From contig CAJTDB010000010.1 of NCBI GenBank assembly GCA_910574965.1, forward strand, positions 96,962 to 160,961: a stretch of 64,000 nt of DNA, in the 5' to 3' direction. Position 1 is the first letter of the stretch, and each line of letters opens with the position of its first letter. Under the pieces are notes generated by a model. That model saw nothing but the letters and a program-made list of their open reading frames with translations, searched no databases and was not told where the DNA came from. Shown here in pieces: positions 1 through 8,624 of the stretch. The DNA is from Lachnospiraceae bacterium (GTDB lineage: Bacteria; Bacillota; Clostridia; Lachnospirales; Lachnospiraceae). Made by a program: the position numbers and the translations under genes.

Positions 1-663
1 TATGTGATTTTCTCATGGGATAATTACAAGAATAACCTGCTCAGTATTTTTAATCTGAGACAGGGAGGCATTGCGATCTACGGTTCGATCATTGGCGCGG
101 TAGCTACGGTCTATGTGTATTGCAGAGTGAAAAAACAGTCATTTCTGCTTATGGTGGATACAGCATGTATAGGACTTGTGGCAGGTCAGATTTTGGGGCG
201 CTGGGGCAATTTCTTCAACAGAGAGGCCTTTGGCGGCTACACAAATAATCTGTTTGCCATGCAGCTTCCGGTAAGTGCAGTTCGTGCCCACGAAATCACA
301 GACGAGATGTGGGCGCATGCACAGTTGATCGGCGGAGAACAGTTTATACAGGTGCACCCCACGTTCCTCTATGAATCGTTGTGGAACCTTGGAGTCATCT
401 GCTTCTTGTACTGGTATCGTACGAAAAAAAGATTCCAGGGCGAATTGTTCCTGACGTATCTTTTAGGCTACGGCCTTGGACGCGTCTGGATCGAAGGTCT
501 TCGGACTGACCAGCTTCAGATCGGGGATACTGGTATTCCTGTATCTCAGCTACTGGCAGGTTTGCTGATTCTTTTTTCCCTTTGCATGATTTTTCTGGGT
601 AGAAGAAAAAATGTGAGTGGTGAGAAACATGAACAGACAGACGAACATCAAAAGAGCGATTGA
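1..663 (+). CDS. lgt: Prolipoprotein diacylglyceryl transferase, 5' end outside window
   Basis: Lgt is a membrane enzyme that moves diacylglyceryl from phosphatidylglycerol onto the lipobox cysteine of prolipoproteins. The frame is open at base 1, so the start lies upstream of the window. The GGIAIYG segment, the Lgt signature GRWGNFFNREAFGG and the later HPTFLYES motif are all visible, separated by hydrophobic helices, and the C-terminus is a short basic/polar tail. It overlaps the next small gene by about 35 bases, so the two are probably co-translated. Identification is secure; only the length is unknown. Confidence 0.95.
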   Translation, partial: YVIFSWDNYKNNLLSIFNLRQGGIAIYGSIIGAVATVYVYCRVKKQSFLLMVDTACIGLVAGQILGRWGNFFNREAFGGYTNNLFAMQLPVSAVRAHEITDEMWAHAQLIGGEQFIQVHPTFLYESLWNLGVICFLYWYRTKKRFQGELFLTYLLGYGLGRVWIEGLRTDQLQIGDTGIPVSQLLAGLLILFSLCMIFLGRRKNVSGEKHEQTDEHQKSD

Positions 664-805
664 GGCACAAAGGATAAAGCTGGATCGTATGGCGGGGCAG
701 ACAGAGGATTTGACAACACTTCTTGATGAAGCACAGAAAATGGACAGACTGATCGAAGTATACGAGACCAGAAAAGTGACCGAATGCATTCGCATGGATG
801 CATAA
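629..805 (+). CDS. Spo0E-like small regulatory protein
   Basis: A 58-residue helical protein with the layout of Spo0E-family aspartyl-phosphate phosphatases: an N-terminal helix (IKRAIEAQRIKLDRM) and a second helix with AQKMDRLIEVY, close to the family SQELDxLI signature. Spo0E proteins remove phosphate from Spo0A~P and restrain sporulation. The start is ATG 629 behind GTGGTGAG, inside the end of lgt. The family call rests on motif resemblance only, and the usual serine before Q is alanine here. If right, it implies a spore-forming host. Confidence 0.55.
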   Translation: MNRQTNIKRAIEAQRIKLDRMAGQTEDLTTLLDEAQKMDRLIEVYETRKVTECIRMDA

Positions 806-846
806 TGACAACTGCATATGGAAAAAACGGGACTGTTGCACTATAA

Positions 847-873
847 AACAAGGGCGACAGCCCTGTTTTTTTG
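847..873 (+). terminator. Terminator after lgt and the Spo0E-like gene
   Basis: The hairpin ACAAGGGC / GCCCTGTT, with a very short loop, runs straight into a run of seven T. It separates the lgt operon from the mraZ operon. Confidence 0.8.
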
Positions 874-936
874 TGCGGATTTACCAAAAAATGGTATCTT
901 TTTGAAAAAATCTAAAGGAATACTTAAGAAATAGTA

Positions 937-965
937 TTGCTTTTTTCTGTGATTCAGAGTATGAT
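937..965 (+). promoter_or_regulatory. SigA-type promoter of the mraZ division operon
   Basis: TTGCTT (937-942), a 17-base spacer and TATGAT (960-965). Transcription would begin near 972, immediately before the GTGG boxes. Confidence 0.7.
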
Positions 966-975
966 AAGTGAGTAA

Positions 976-1039
976 GTGGAGAATAGTGGTGTTTTGTGGT
1001 TCCAAAATGATAAAAAGTGGAGGAACAGGACAGGAGTGG
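976..1039 (+). promoter_or_regulatory. MraZ operator boxes (GTGG repeats)
   Basis: GTGG occurs at 976, 986 and 996 with exact 10-base spacing, and again at 1017 and 1036. MraZ proteins are known to bind tandem G-rich boxes in their own promoter region at about one helical turn. The boxes start just after the predicted transcription start, which fits autorepression of the operon. Confidence 0.6.
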
Positions 1040-1049
1040 GTGCATATCG

Positions 1050-1481
1050 ATGTTCATGGGCGAATACAGGCATACGGTAGATCCCAAAGGCAGGCTGATT
1101 ATTCCCTCCAGGTTTCGTGATCTGCTCGGTGCAGAGTTCGTCGTTACAAGAGGACTAGATGGCTGCCTGTTTGTATATCCCATGGACAACTGGGAATCTT
1201 ACGTGGAGGAACTGAAAAAGCTTCCGCTGACAGATAAAAACGCCAGGCTCTTCACACGTTTTATCATAGCAGGTGCTTCGACCTGTGAACTGGACAGGCA
1301 GGGACGGATTCTTCTTCCGGTGACCCTCCGGGAGTTTGCCGGTATTGAAAAGGATGTGCTCCTTGCAGGGATGCTGGACCATATTGAGATTTGGAATGAA
1401 GAGCGCTGGAAGGAAAATGCGGATTTCAGTGATATGGATACCATTGCCGGCCATCTGAACTATGTAATCGGCAGAGAATAA
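1050..1481 (+). CDS. mraZ: Transcriptional regulator MraZ
   Basis: A 143-residue DNA-binding protein, the usual first gene of the division and cell-wall (dcw) cluster, that represses the operon in several bacteria. It opens with the typical MFMGEYRHTVDPKGRLIIPSRFRD-like half and repeats the fold in the second half (CELDRQGRILLPVTLREFAG), the two AbrB-like swapped hairpins of the family. The start is ATG 1050 behind AGGAG (1032). An upstream GTG at 1017 would add a non-conserved extension. Its likely target is the GTGG series just upstream. Confidence 0.96.
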   Translation: MFMGEYRHTVDPKGRLIIPSRFRDLLGAEFVVTRGLDGCLFVYPMDNWESYVEELKKLPLTDKNARLFTRFIIAGASTCELDRQGRILLPVTLREFAGIEKDVLLAGMLDHIEIWNEERWKENADFSDMDTIAGHLNYVIGRE

Positions 1482-1514
1482 AGGATGGCTGCAGGAGGCA
1501 GATGGGAGGAAAAT

Positions 1515-2450
1515 ATGGAGTTCAGGCATTATTCGGTTCTGTTGGAAGAGACCATCGATTGGCTGAATGTCCAGCCGGCCGGAAGTTACGCGGATGGTAC
1601 TTTGGGCGGAGGCGGACATGCGTATGAGATCTGCAAAAAGCTGTCCGGCGGGGGACATCTCTACGGATTTGACCAGGATGCAGCGGCTATAGAAGCGGCC
1701 GGAAAAAGACTGTCGGAGTTTAAAGACCGTGTGACAGTGATCCGCAGCAACTACTGCAGGATGAGAGAAGAGCTGAATGCAAGGGGCGTTCAGGGCTTAG
1801 ACGGTATTCTTCTGGATCTGGGCGTTTCTTCCTATCAGTTGGATGAGGCCGCAAGAGGTTTTACTTACAGGGAAGATGTACCTTTGGATATGCGCATGGA
1901 TCAGCGGCAGGAGAAGACAGCAGCAGACATTGTGAACGGCTATGATGAGATGGAACTGTACCGTATCATACGGGATTACGGCGAAGACAAATTTGCAAAG
2001 AACATAGCAAAACATATTGTAAGGACAAGAGAGCGTAAAGCGATCAGGACAACGGGAGAGCTGGTGGAGATCATCAAAGCCGCCATACCGATGAAAGTTC
2101 GGATGCAGAAAGGCCATCCGGCCAAGCAGACGTTCCAGGCTCTTCGGATCGAACTGAACCAGGAGCTGGAGGTTTTAAAAGATTCTTTGGAAGATATGAC
2201 AGAGCTTTTAAAACCCGGAAAAAGGATCTGCATCATTACTTTTCATTCCCTAGAAGACCGGATCGTTAAAAATACATTTCGTAAAATGGAGAATCCATGC
2301 ACATGTCCCAGTCATTTTCCGGTATGTGTGTGTAAAAAAGTATCAAAAGGGAGAGTTGTGACAAGAAAACCGATCATCCCAACAGAGAAAGAGCTTGAGG
2401 AGAACAACCGTTCGAAAAGTGCAAAGCTCCGAGTGTTTGAACGATCATAA
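1515..2450 (+). CDS. rsmH: 16S rRNA (cytosine(1402)-N(4))-methyltransferase RsmH
   Basis: A 311-residue SAM-dependent enzyme that N4-methylates C1402 of 16S rRNA in the ribosomal P site. The SAM-binding loop [10 protein letters not shown], the following acidic [17 protein letters not shown], the LRIELNQEL helix and the C-terminal [12 protein letters not shown] are all present, and the length is standard. The start is ATG 1515 behind GGGAGGAAAAT. It lies 33 bases after mraZ in the usual dcw order. Confidence 0.97.
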   Translation: MEFRHYSVLLEETIDWLNVQPAGSYADGTLGGGGHAYEICKKLSGGGHLYGFDQDAAAIEAAGKRLSEFKDRVTVIRSNYCRMREELNARGVQGLDGILLDLGVSSYQLDEAARGFTYREDVPLDMRMDQRQEKTAADIVNGYDEMELYRIIRDYGEDKFAKNIAKHIVRTRERKAIRTTGELVEIIKAAIPMKVRMQKGHPAKQTFQALRIELNQELEVLKDSLEDMTELLKPGKRICIITFHSLEDRIVKNTFRKMENPCTCPSHFPVCVCKKVSKGRVVTRKPIIPTEKELEENNRSKSAKLRVFERS

Positions 2451-2479
2451 GAGGCATCCATTGAGGGGAGTTGGTTGAG

Positions 2480-2977
2480 ATGGCCGTCAGAAGAAGACAA
2501 CGACAAACATATATAGAAGGAAATACCGTACGCAAGATTCAGCCCCTGGAGCGTCAGCCGAAGAGGAGACAGGGACAGGAACACCGCAGCAGAAGACGTG
2601 CAAAGGAAAAGCTGCATATACAGTATGTGAATATTTTTTATACGGTATTTCTGTTTACTGCTGCGGTTATGGTGCTGTGGTCCTGTGTAAACTATCTTCA
2701 GCTTCAGGCGGAGACGACCAGCAGAGTCAAGCATATAGCAGCATTAGAAATGCAGCTTGAGAATCTGAGGAAGGAAAACGACGATCATTATACAAGAATT
2801 ATGACGTCAGTAGATCTGGATTATGTAAAAGAAGTCGCCATTAATGAACTGGGAATGGTGTATGCCAGCGAAGATCAGGTAATTTTGTATGACGGCGGTA
2901 CCAGGGACTATGTGAGACAAAATGCGGAGATACCGGATGAAGAGGTTCCTCTGGCTGACCGTATTTTTGGGAAATAG
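2480..2977 (+). CDS. FtsL-like division protein
   Basis: A 165-residue bitopic membrane protein. A strongly basic cytoplasmic N-terminus (about 50 residues) precedes a single membrane helix (IFYTVFLFTAAVMVLWSC), then a coiled coil starting LQLQAETTSRVKHIAALEMQLENL and a short tail. This is the FtsL/DivIC layout, and the position between rsmH and a PBP is where ftsL belongs. FtsL forms the divisome core with FtsB/DivIC and activates septal PBPs. The sequence is poorly conserved, so the call depends on topology and context. The start is ATG 2480 behind GAGGGGAG. Confidence 0.75.
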   Translation: MAVRRRQRQTYIEGNTVRKIQPLERQPKRRQGQEHRSRRRAKEKLHIQYVNIFYTVFLFTAAVMVLWSCVNYLQLQAETTSRVKHIAALEMQLENLRKENDDHYTRIMTSVDLDYVKEVAINELGMVYASEDQVILYDGGTRDYVRQNAEIPDEEVPLADRIFGK

Positions 2978-3005
2978 TATCAGAATCTAAGATCAGGAGC
3001 AGGAA

Positions 3006-5195
3006 GTGGCAGGAAATAGGAGACGGACTGTAAGAAGACGAAAAAGGCAGAATACTCTGAAAATGAAACGGAAGCTGGCACTGTTGTTTGTTGTGATCGT
3101 GCTGGCTTTGATCGGAATATTTAGCTGGCTGGTCTATATTATAAGAGTCAGCGGAGAACAGTATACAAGAAAAGTACTTTCACAGCAGGATACCAACAGT
3201 ATCCTGCTTCCGTATAAGCGGGGAGATATTTACGATCGAAACGGAACGCTTTTAGCGACCAGTGAGAAAGTATACAATGTGATTTTAGATCCGGCTGTGC
3301 TTTGGGAGAATCACAGCGATCAGCCGGACAAGGACTGTGTGGAACCGACTCTGCAGGCGCTTGTGGATTATTTTGGACAGGACCGGGCAAAGCTGAATGA
3401 GATCATGGAGGAGAACAAGAAAAGTCATTATGTCATCTTATCCCGGCTGCTTACAAAGGATCAGGTGTCAGAGTTTGAAGAGGCCATGAACGAGGAGGGA
3501 AGCCGGATTGCAGGTGTCTGGATGGAGGATGCATATATCCGCCGCTATCCGTACAATACCCTTGCCTGCAATGTGATCGGCCATACGATCACCGGAAGAA
3601 ACGTGGGACAGTACGGGATTGAACAGCAGTATACGGATGTGCTGAACGGAGAAGATGGCAGGAGCTATAACTATCTGAACGAAGACCTGGAACGGGAGAA
3701 GACGGTACGCGCTGCGACGGACGGGAACAGCGTCATGTCTACCATCGATATTACCCTTCAGGAGATTGTGGAGAAAGCTATTTCTGATTTTCAGGAAAAA
3801 TACAGGAATGCCTACAGGGAAGGAGACGGAAGTTATACGGCGGCTGCGCTCATGATGGACCCGAACACCGGAGAGATCCTGGCTATGGCGAGCAACCGGA
3901 AATATGATCTGAATGATCCTTATAATGTAGTTGCTAACGGACTGTATACCGAGGAGGAGTACGACGGTCTCTCTGATGAGGAAAAAAAAGAAGCGGATCT
4001 TGAAATGAACACCTTGTGGAGAAATTTCTGCATTAGTGATACGTTTGAGCCCGGTTCTACCGTTAAGCCCATCACAGTTGCGGCGGCATTGGAAACAGGT
4101 GTTATTCATGACGGAGATACGTTTCTGTGCGACGGTAAGAAAAATGTAGCGGGAACCGATATCAGTTGTGCGAAAAAGCTTGGTCATGGCATTATCAATA
4201 TAGAAGGCTCTATTATGTTTTCCTGCAATGATGCACTGATGCAGATTGCGGAGAAGCTGGGAGAGAGTAACTTCTCCCGCTATCAGAGCATGTTTAACTT
4301 CGGCCTGCGGACCAACATCGATCTGCCGGGAGAAGCCAGGACAGACTCGCTGATCTATTATTCCAGAGAAACTGCGCCCAAAGAGAATCTGGTTATGAGA
4401 AGTACAGATCTGGCCACTAATTCCTTTGGGCAGAACTATAATGTGACCATGATTCAGGTAGCATCTGCATTTTCTGCATGTGTCAACGGGGGATATTATT
4501 ACAAGCCCCATGTAGTTAAAAAGATTATGGACAGCAGCGGAGGAACCGTAGAAAATGTGGAGCCGGTGCTTCTTCGGACACCAATCTCCACAAAGACTTC
4601 TTCGCTGCTTCGAAAATATTTATATAATACGATGTATGGTCCGACTGATGCCAACGGCAACAGTGCATCTGGCAGAACGGCAAGGATCGCAGGGTATGCT
4701 TTGGGCGGCAAGACAGGGACAGCGGAAATGATTCCCAGAGATAAGACCAATTATCTGGTTTCCTTTATCGGTTTTGCGCCGGCAGAGCATCCGGAGGTGG
4801 TTCTGTATGTGATCGTGGACCGGCCCAATGCGGAAAAACAGTTTTCCAGTGCATTTGCGCAGGAGCTGTGGAAAAATATTATGAAAGAAGCGCTTCCGTA
4901 TCTGAACATTTATCCTACCGAGGAAATTCCGGAGGATATGCAGGCAGAAGTGGCGGCAGAGCAGGCAGCCGCTGCCGCACAGGAGCCGGAAGAGGAGGAA
5001 GAGGAAGAAGAGCCGATTCCGGAAGGAACTGTGGTGGATCCGCAGACCGGCGAGACGGTACAGATGCCGGATCCCAGCACCGTCGATCCCGATGATCCGT
5101 CTGTTATGGGAAATGTGCCGGTAAATGACAATCTTGTGGATGTAAAACCTACGGAGGCAACGGAAGAAGTCGAAGACGACGATCCGACCGAATAA
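3006..5195 (+). CDS. Class B penicillin-binding protein, FtsI/PBP2B type
   Basis: A 729-residue septal transpeptidase. An N-terminal membrane helix lies at about 24-46, followed by the dimerization domain (RGDIYDRNGTLLA) and a transpeptidase domain with all three motifs: STVK with nucleophile Ser351, SCN at 406-408 and KTGT at 569-572. The C-terminal 75 residues or so form a very acidic, Pro/Glu-rich tail with eight consecutive Glu, presumably outside the membrane. No PASTA repeats are seen. The start is GTG 3006 behind AGGAGCAGG. It is the intact partner of the split PBP that follows. Confidence 0.92.
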   Translation: MAGNRRRTVRRRKRQNTLKMKRKLALLFVVIVLALIGIFSWLVYIIRVSGEQYTRKVLSQQDTNSILLPYKRGDIYDRNGTLLATSEKVYNVILDPAVLWENHSDQPDKDCVEPTLQALVDYFGQDRAKLNEIMEENKKSHYVILSRLLTKDQVSEFEEAMNEEGSRIAGVWMEDAYIRRYPYNTLACNVIGHTITGRNVGQYGIEQQYTDVLNGEDGRSYNYLNEDLEREKTVRAATDGNSVMSTIDITLQEIVEKAISDFQEKYRNAYREGDGSYTAAALMMDPNTGEILAMASNRKYDLNDPYNVVANGLYTEEEYDGLSDEEKKEADLEMNTLWRNFCISDTFEPGSTVKPITVAAALETGVIHDGDTFLCDGKKNVAGTDISCAKKLGHGIINIEGSIMFSCNDALMQIAEKLGESNFSRYQSMFNFGLRTNIDLPGEARTDSLIYYSRETAPKENLVMRSTDLATNSFGQNYNVTMIQVASAFSACVNGGYYYKPHVVKKIMDSSGGTVENVEPVLLRTPISTKTSSLLRKYLYNTMYGPTDANGNSASGRTARIAGYALGGKTGTAEMIPRDKTNYLVSFIGFAPAEHPEVVLYVIVDRPNAEKQFSSAFAQELWKNIMKEALPYLNIYPTEEIPEDMQAEVAAEQAAAAAQEPEEEEEEEEPIPEGTVVDPQTGETVQMPDPSTVDPDDPSVMGNVPVNDNLVDVKPTEATEEVEDDDPTE

Positions 5196-5202
5196 GAAGA
5201 AC

Positions 5203-5250
5203 AGATACCTCATAAGATAGTGATAATGATTCTTATGAGGTATCTTTTTG
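5203..5250 (+). terminator. 15-bp hairpin between two PBP genes, overlapping the second start
   Basis: AGATACCTCATAAGA (5203-5217) pairs perfectly with 5231-5245 across a 13-base loop and is followed by TTTTT, as in a Rho-independent terminator. The 3' arm also contains TGAGG (5236-5240), the only plausible ribosome binding site for the TTG start at 5248. The same bases may therefore end transcription and mask translation of the next PBP. Confidence 0.75.
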
Positions 5251-6351
5251 CATTGTAAAACATTTCACAAAAAGAAGATTGTTATTATTTTCACAGCCTG
5301 TATCCTGATGATGGGTATTCTTGGGGGACGTCTTGTCTATTTAATGATCTTTGAATCGGAATATTATCAGAAACTGGCTCAGGATCTGCATGAGCGGGAA
5401 CGGAGCATCAAAGCGGCGAGAGGGCGGATTATTGACCGGACCGGCACGGTGCTGGCGGATAATCGGACGGTTTGTACGATCTCCGTTATTCACAGCCAGA
5501 TCAAAGATCCGGAGGCGGTGATTCAGATGCTCTGCAAAGAACTGGAGCTTTCCGAGGAGACAGTGAGAAGAAGGGTGGAGAAAGTCAGCTCCATTGAACG
5601 GATCAAATCCAATGTGGATAAAGAAGTAGGAGATGCTATCCGTGCCTATCAGTACGAAGGCGTGAAAGTAGATGAAGACTTTAAGCGCTATTATCCATAT
5701 AATGAACTGGCGTCTAAAGTGCTTGGATTTACCGGGAGTGACAATCAGGGAATTATCGGACTGGAGGTAAAATATGATGAATACCTGGAGGGGATTTCCG
5801 GGACGATTCTGACACTCACAGATGCCAGAGGAGTGGAGATCGAAAATGCCAAAGAAGAACGTATGGAATCCATACCGGGAAATGATCTGATCATCAGCCT
5901 GGACTATAATATCCAGTCCTATGCCCAGCAGGAGGCTTTAAGAGTCATGGAGGCAAAGCAGGCGGACTATGTATCCATTCTTATTATGAACCCGCAGAAC
6001 GGAGAGATCTATGCCTGCGTCAATGTGCCGGAATTTAATCTGAACGATCCGTTTACTTTGAATTCTGGTGTAAGTACCGAGGGCATGACCGAGCAGCAGA
6101 AACAGGATGCGCTGAATCAGATGTGGCGAAATCAGTGTGTCAATGACACTTATGAACCGGGATCTACATTTAAGGTATTCACATCTTCGGCGGCTCTTAT
6201 GTCCAAAACAACATCGGTAAATGACCAGTTTTCCTGTCCGGGCTTTAAGATCGTGGAGGACCGGAGGATCCGCTGCCATAAAGTCGGAGGACATGGGGGG
6301 CAGGATTTTACACATGCGATTATGAACTCGTGTAATCTATATATTCAATAG
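5248..6351 (+). pseudogene. Class B PBP, N-terminal part, interrupted by the prophage
   Basis: This segment holds the membrane anchor, the dimerization domain (ARGRIIDRTGTVLADN) and the first half of the transpeptidase domain of a SpoVD/FtsI-type PBP. STFK lies at 306-309 and SCN at 361-363. After Asn363 the frame enters prophage DNA and stops four codons later (LYIQ, then TAG), so this copy lacks the KTG-box and cannot be an active transpeptidase. The rest of the gene is at 60914-61588 in the same frame. TTG 5248 is the only in-frame start after the stop at 5236. Excision would restore a 586-residue protein. Confidence 0.9.
6332..6337 (+). other. Left attachment junction core (GTAATC)
   Basis: GTAATC is shared with 60912-60917. 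Left of it is PBP coding sequence; right of it is TATATATTCAATA, one arm of the phage attachment palindrome. Crossover at this core rejoins AAT to CCA and restores the PBP reading N-PALMTMG. Confidence 0.85.
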
Positions 6352-6382
6352 TACTGCCTTGTTTCAAGGTAGATTTTCCAGA

Positions 6383-7843
6383 TTACATAATAAAATAGAA
6401 TTGAAGCTGATCTTCTGTCTTGTCGAAAGTGATTTTCTCACAGATTCGGCGGATAGCATTTGCTTTTGCAATCATGTCCGCATCTTCGGATCGGAGGATA
6501 TGGAGTACGTCCTGGATATTTCCGGCCATCCGGATCTTGTCCTGTTCGGTGATGGCGGAGGATGGATTGTCTGCGGCTTCCAGCCGAGCGGTCAGTTCTT
6601 CCTTCTGCCGGTTGATGGCCTGCCGGCTTTCCCGGTATTCTTCCAGCGTGTCGATGCCATCCATGTAGGCCTTCCGGATGCGCTTTTCTTTTTTCTGCAG
6701 GTCGATGAGCTGCTCTTTCAGGATGGAAATCATGTCCGCCGGAATCTCCTGTCTGATCTTCCGGATATATCCGAACTCTCCCAGATTCATAAAAGATTCC
6801 AAGCCTTCCAGAATGGCCGGCTCCAGCTTCGAGACCAGAATTCGGTTCGTCACCAGGCAGGTGCCGGCGATATGATTGTGACAGCGGTAGGCAGCTTTGT
6901 TGCGCTTTGTCTCGGAAGAGTAGGTCATGGGTCCGCCACAGGCGGCGCACTTCAGGACGCCGCTGATCCAGTGTTTTGCCGGCATATGGCCATGGACCCA
7001 GCCGATGGCGGCGGACTGCTTCAGGAGTTCGGCTGCTTTTTGGAAAGTCTCTTCGCTGATCAGCGGTTCATGGACGCCGTCTGCAATGATCCACTCCGAG
7101 ACATCGTTCAGGCGTTTTCCGTCTGCATGGGTCACATAATTCCAGCGGACCTTGCCTGTGTAAAAGGGGTTGCCCAGCAGATACCGCAGGTGTGTGACAT
7201 TCCAGTGAGCGCCGCGCTTGGTGGGGTATTTGCCCAGATTCAGCTTCTTGGCAATCGCCGTCATGCTCAGGTGCTCTTCCGTGAACATACGGAATATCAT
7301 CCGCACAAGCGCCGCCTCCGCCTCGTTGACGGTAGGAGTCTGGTTCTTCTTACGATCATAGCCCAGCGGCGGATTGGCCTGATATCCGCCTCTCAGAGCC
7401 TTCTCCGTCATGCCACGCATGACCTCCCCGGACAGACGGATGGAATAGTATTCATCCATCCATTCCAGAATGCGCTCGATCAGGCCGCCCATGATTCCGT
7501 CCGGCAACGGCTCGGAGACGCTGATGACTTCCACGCCGGCTTTCTTCAGCAGAGACTTATAGACGATGGATTCTTCCTGATTCCGGGCGAATCTGGAGAA
7601 CTTCCAGACAAGGATCACATCATAGGGATGCTCCGGGGACTTGGCTGCGGCGATCATCTGCCGGAAGGACGGGCGCTTATCCGCGGTCCGGCCGGAGATA
7701 CCGATCTCCCAGTAGATACTGTCCTCGGTGATGATGATGCCGTTGTCCCGGGCATAGTCCAGCATCAGACGCTTCTGGGCGTCCGGGGAGAGTTCTTCCT
7801 GCTTGTCGGTGCTGACACGGATGTAGAGGGCTCCGGTTTTCAT
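6383..7843 (-). CDS. Large serine recombinase (phage integrase)
   Basis: A 486-residue site-specific recombinase. The resolvase domain begins at once (YIRVSTDKQ, nucleophile Ser11; KFSRFARN about 81-88), the recombinase domain follows (GYDRKKN..., about 161-290), and the zinc ribbon has C299-x2-C302 with C321 and C329. A coiled coil lies near 370-430. It adjoins the left junction, as phage integrases usually do, and is the obvious catalyst of integration into the PBP gene. Excision by this family normally needs a small directionality factor; I could not identify one. The start is ATG 7843 with AAGGAGATGAT upstream. Confidence 0.95.
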   Translation of the reverse strand: MKTGALYIRVSTDKQEELSPDAQKRLMLDYARDNGIIITEDSIYWEIGISGRTADKRPSFRQMIAAAKSPEHPYDVILVWKFSRFARNQEESIVYKSLLKKAGVEVISVSEPLPDGIMGGLIERILEWMDEYYSIRLSGEVMRGMTEKALRGGYQANPPLGYDRKKNQTPTVNEAEAALVRMIFRMFTEEHLSMTAIAKKLNLGKYPTKRGAHWNVTHLRYLLGNPFYTGKVRWNYVTHADGKRLNDVSEWIIADGVHEPLISEETFQKAAELLKQSAAIGWVHGHMPAKHWISGVLKCAACGGPMTYSSETKRNKAAYRCHNHIAGTCLVTNRILVSKLEPAILEGLESFMNLGEFGYIRKIRQEIPADMISILKEQLIDLQKKEKRIRKAYMDGIDTLEEYRESRQAINRQKEELTARLEAADNPSSAITEQDKIRMAGNIQDVLHILRSEDADMIAKANAIRRICEKITFDKTEDQLQFYFIM

Positions 7844-8056
7844 TAAATATCATCTCCTTAATACAATTTATGCGACAGTGAGGTGACATAGGTGTAAAAA
7901 TTGGTATAAAAATAACAGCCAGCGAAAAACGTCTGTTCGCTTGCATTGGCTGTCCGAAGATGATACAATATGTCTTGTGATTGGCGTATCATCTTCAGAT
8001 ATATGCTTGGCCGCTCCGGTGTTGGCAGCACTGGGGCGGTTTATTTATAGCATTCC
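7844..8056. other. 213-base intergenic region with inverted repeats
   Basis: No gene is seen. GAAGATGATAC (7956-7966) is matched by its exact complement at 7986-7996 across 19 bases. A second, looser hairpin (ACAGCCA/TGGCTGT, 7915-7953) lies to its left, and a GC-rich hairpin (about 8011-8039) to its right. They sit between the integrase gene and the toxin-antitoxin pair and could be integrase operators or weak terminators. Confidence 0.45.
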
Positions 8057-8281
8057 TTATAACCCGAGTTCTTTTAAGAGTTCCTCATGAGAAATGACAG
8101 GCTGGTATTCGTCAACCCCTGCATGATAGGCCTCTAAAACAGCTGTTTCTTCAGCATCAGGAACAACTTCTTCCAGATTGGCAAGAGAAAAAGTGGTTTG
8201 GATTAGATCCCAGACTTTTTGAGCGTCTTCTTCACTCATTATAGTGACTGCTCCTAAAATTCTTTCTTTGATTCCAGACAT
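8057..8281 (-). CDS. Antitoxin of a RelE/ParE-type pair
   Basis: A 74-residue acidic protein (MSGIKERIL...HEELLKELGL) without a recognised DNA-binding motif. It begins four bases after the toxin stop, with GGAGTG as ribosome binding site. Its partner is clearly RelE/ParE-like, so the antitoxin role follows from position and size. The toxin-first gene order is the less common, higBA-like arrangement. A longer frame from 8335 exists but would overlap the toxin and lacks a good ribosome site. Confidence 0.65.
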   Translation of the reverse strand: MSGIKERILGAVTIMSEEDAQKVWDLIQTTFSLANLEEVVPDAEETAVLEAYHAGVDEYQPVISHEELLKELGL

Positions 8282-8285
8282 AATA

Positions 8286-8525
8286 TCACACTCCTTTATA
8301 AATTTGGCCTCGGTTTCCAATATCGATAATATCAATTATAATTCCGGTTACATCAAATAATACCCTGTAATTTCCGACACGGAGGCGGTATCCGTCAACT
8401 CCCTGCAATTTTTTAATGTCACCTTCAAATGGAAGCTTTTCAATGGCTTCTATGATCCGTTGCCTTGTGGTCTTATCCTGTTTTCTTAGGAATTTCGCAG
8501 CGGGTTTTGAGTATCGTATTTCCAT
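8286..8525 (-). CDS. RelE/ParE-superfamily toxin
   Basis: A 79-residue protein with the compact RelE/ParE pattern: N-terminal helix pair (SKPAAKFLRKQDKTTRQRIIEAI), LPFEGDIKKLQG, then strands YRLRVGNYRVLFDV and IIDIIDIGNRGQIYK. RelE members cut mRNA on the ribosome; ParE members inhibit gyrase. The conserved R-x-G-x-Y-R-V-x-F strand fits the RelE group. The start is ATG 8525 behind GGAGGAATCTT. It is probably a prophage stability or host-arrest module co-transcribed with its antitoxin. Confidence 0.8.
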   Translation of the reverse strand: MEIRYSKPAAKFLRKQDKTTRQRIIEAIEKLPFEGDIKKLQGVDGYRLRVGNYRVLFDVTGIIIDIIDIGNRGQIYKGV

Positions 8526-8624
8526 AAGATTCCTCCAGTCCTGGGATTGCATCATCCTTCGGGAATGTGATCTATGTGGGTCAGTTCTCTGTTGGTGCAG
8601 GGGGCCGATTTGCTTTTATGCGAA

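Noticed and set aside
4910..5131. Ser-rich minus-strand frame opposite the PBP tail
   Set aside because: It is the antisense of the Glu-rich GAG/GAA repeats, which yield Ser codons on the other strand.
6359..7846. Long plus-strand open frame of 495 codons
   Set aside because: It is the antisense shadow of the serine recombinase, has no ribosome site and no domain.
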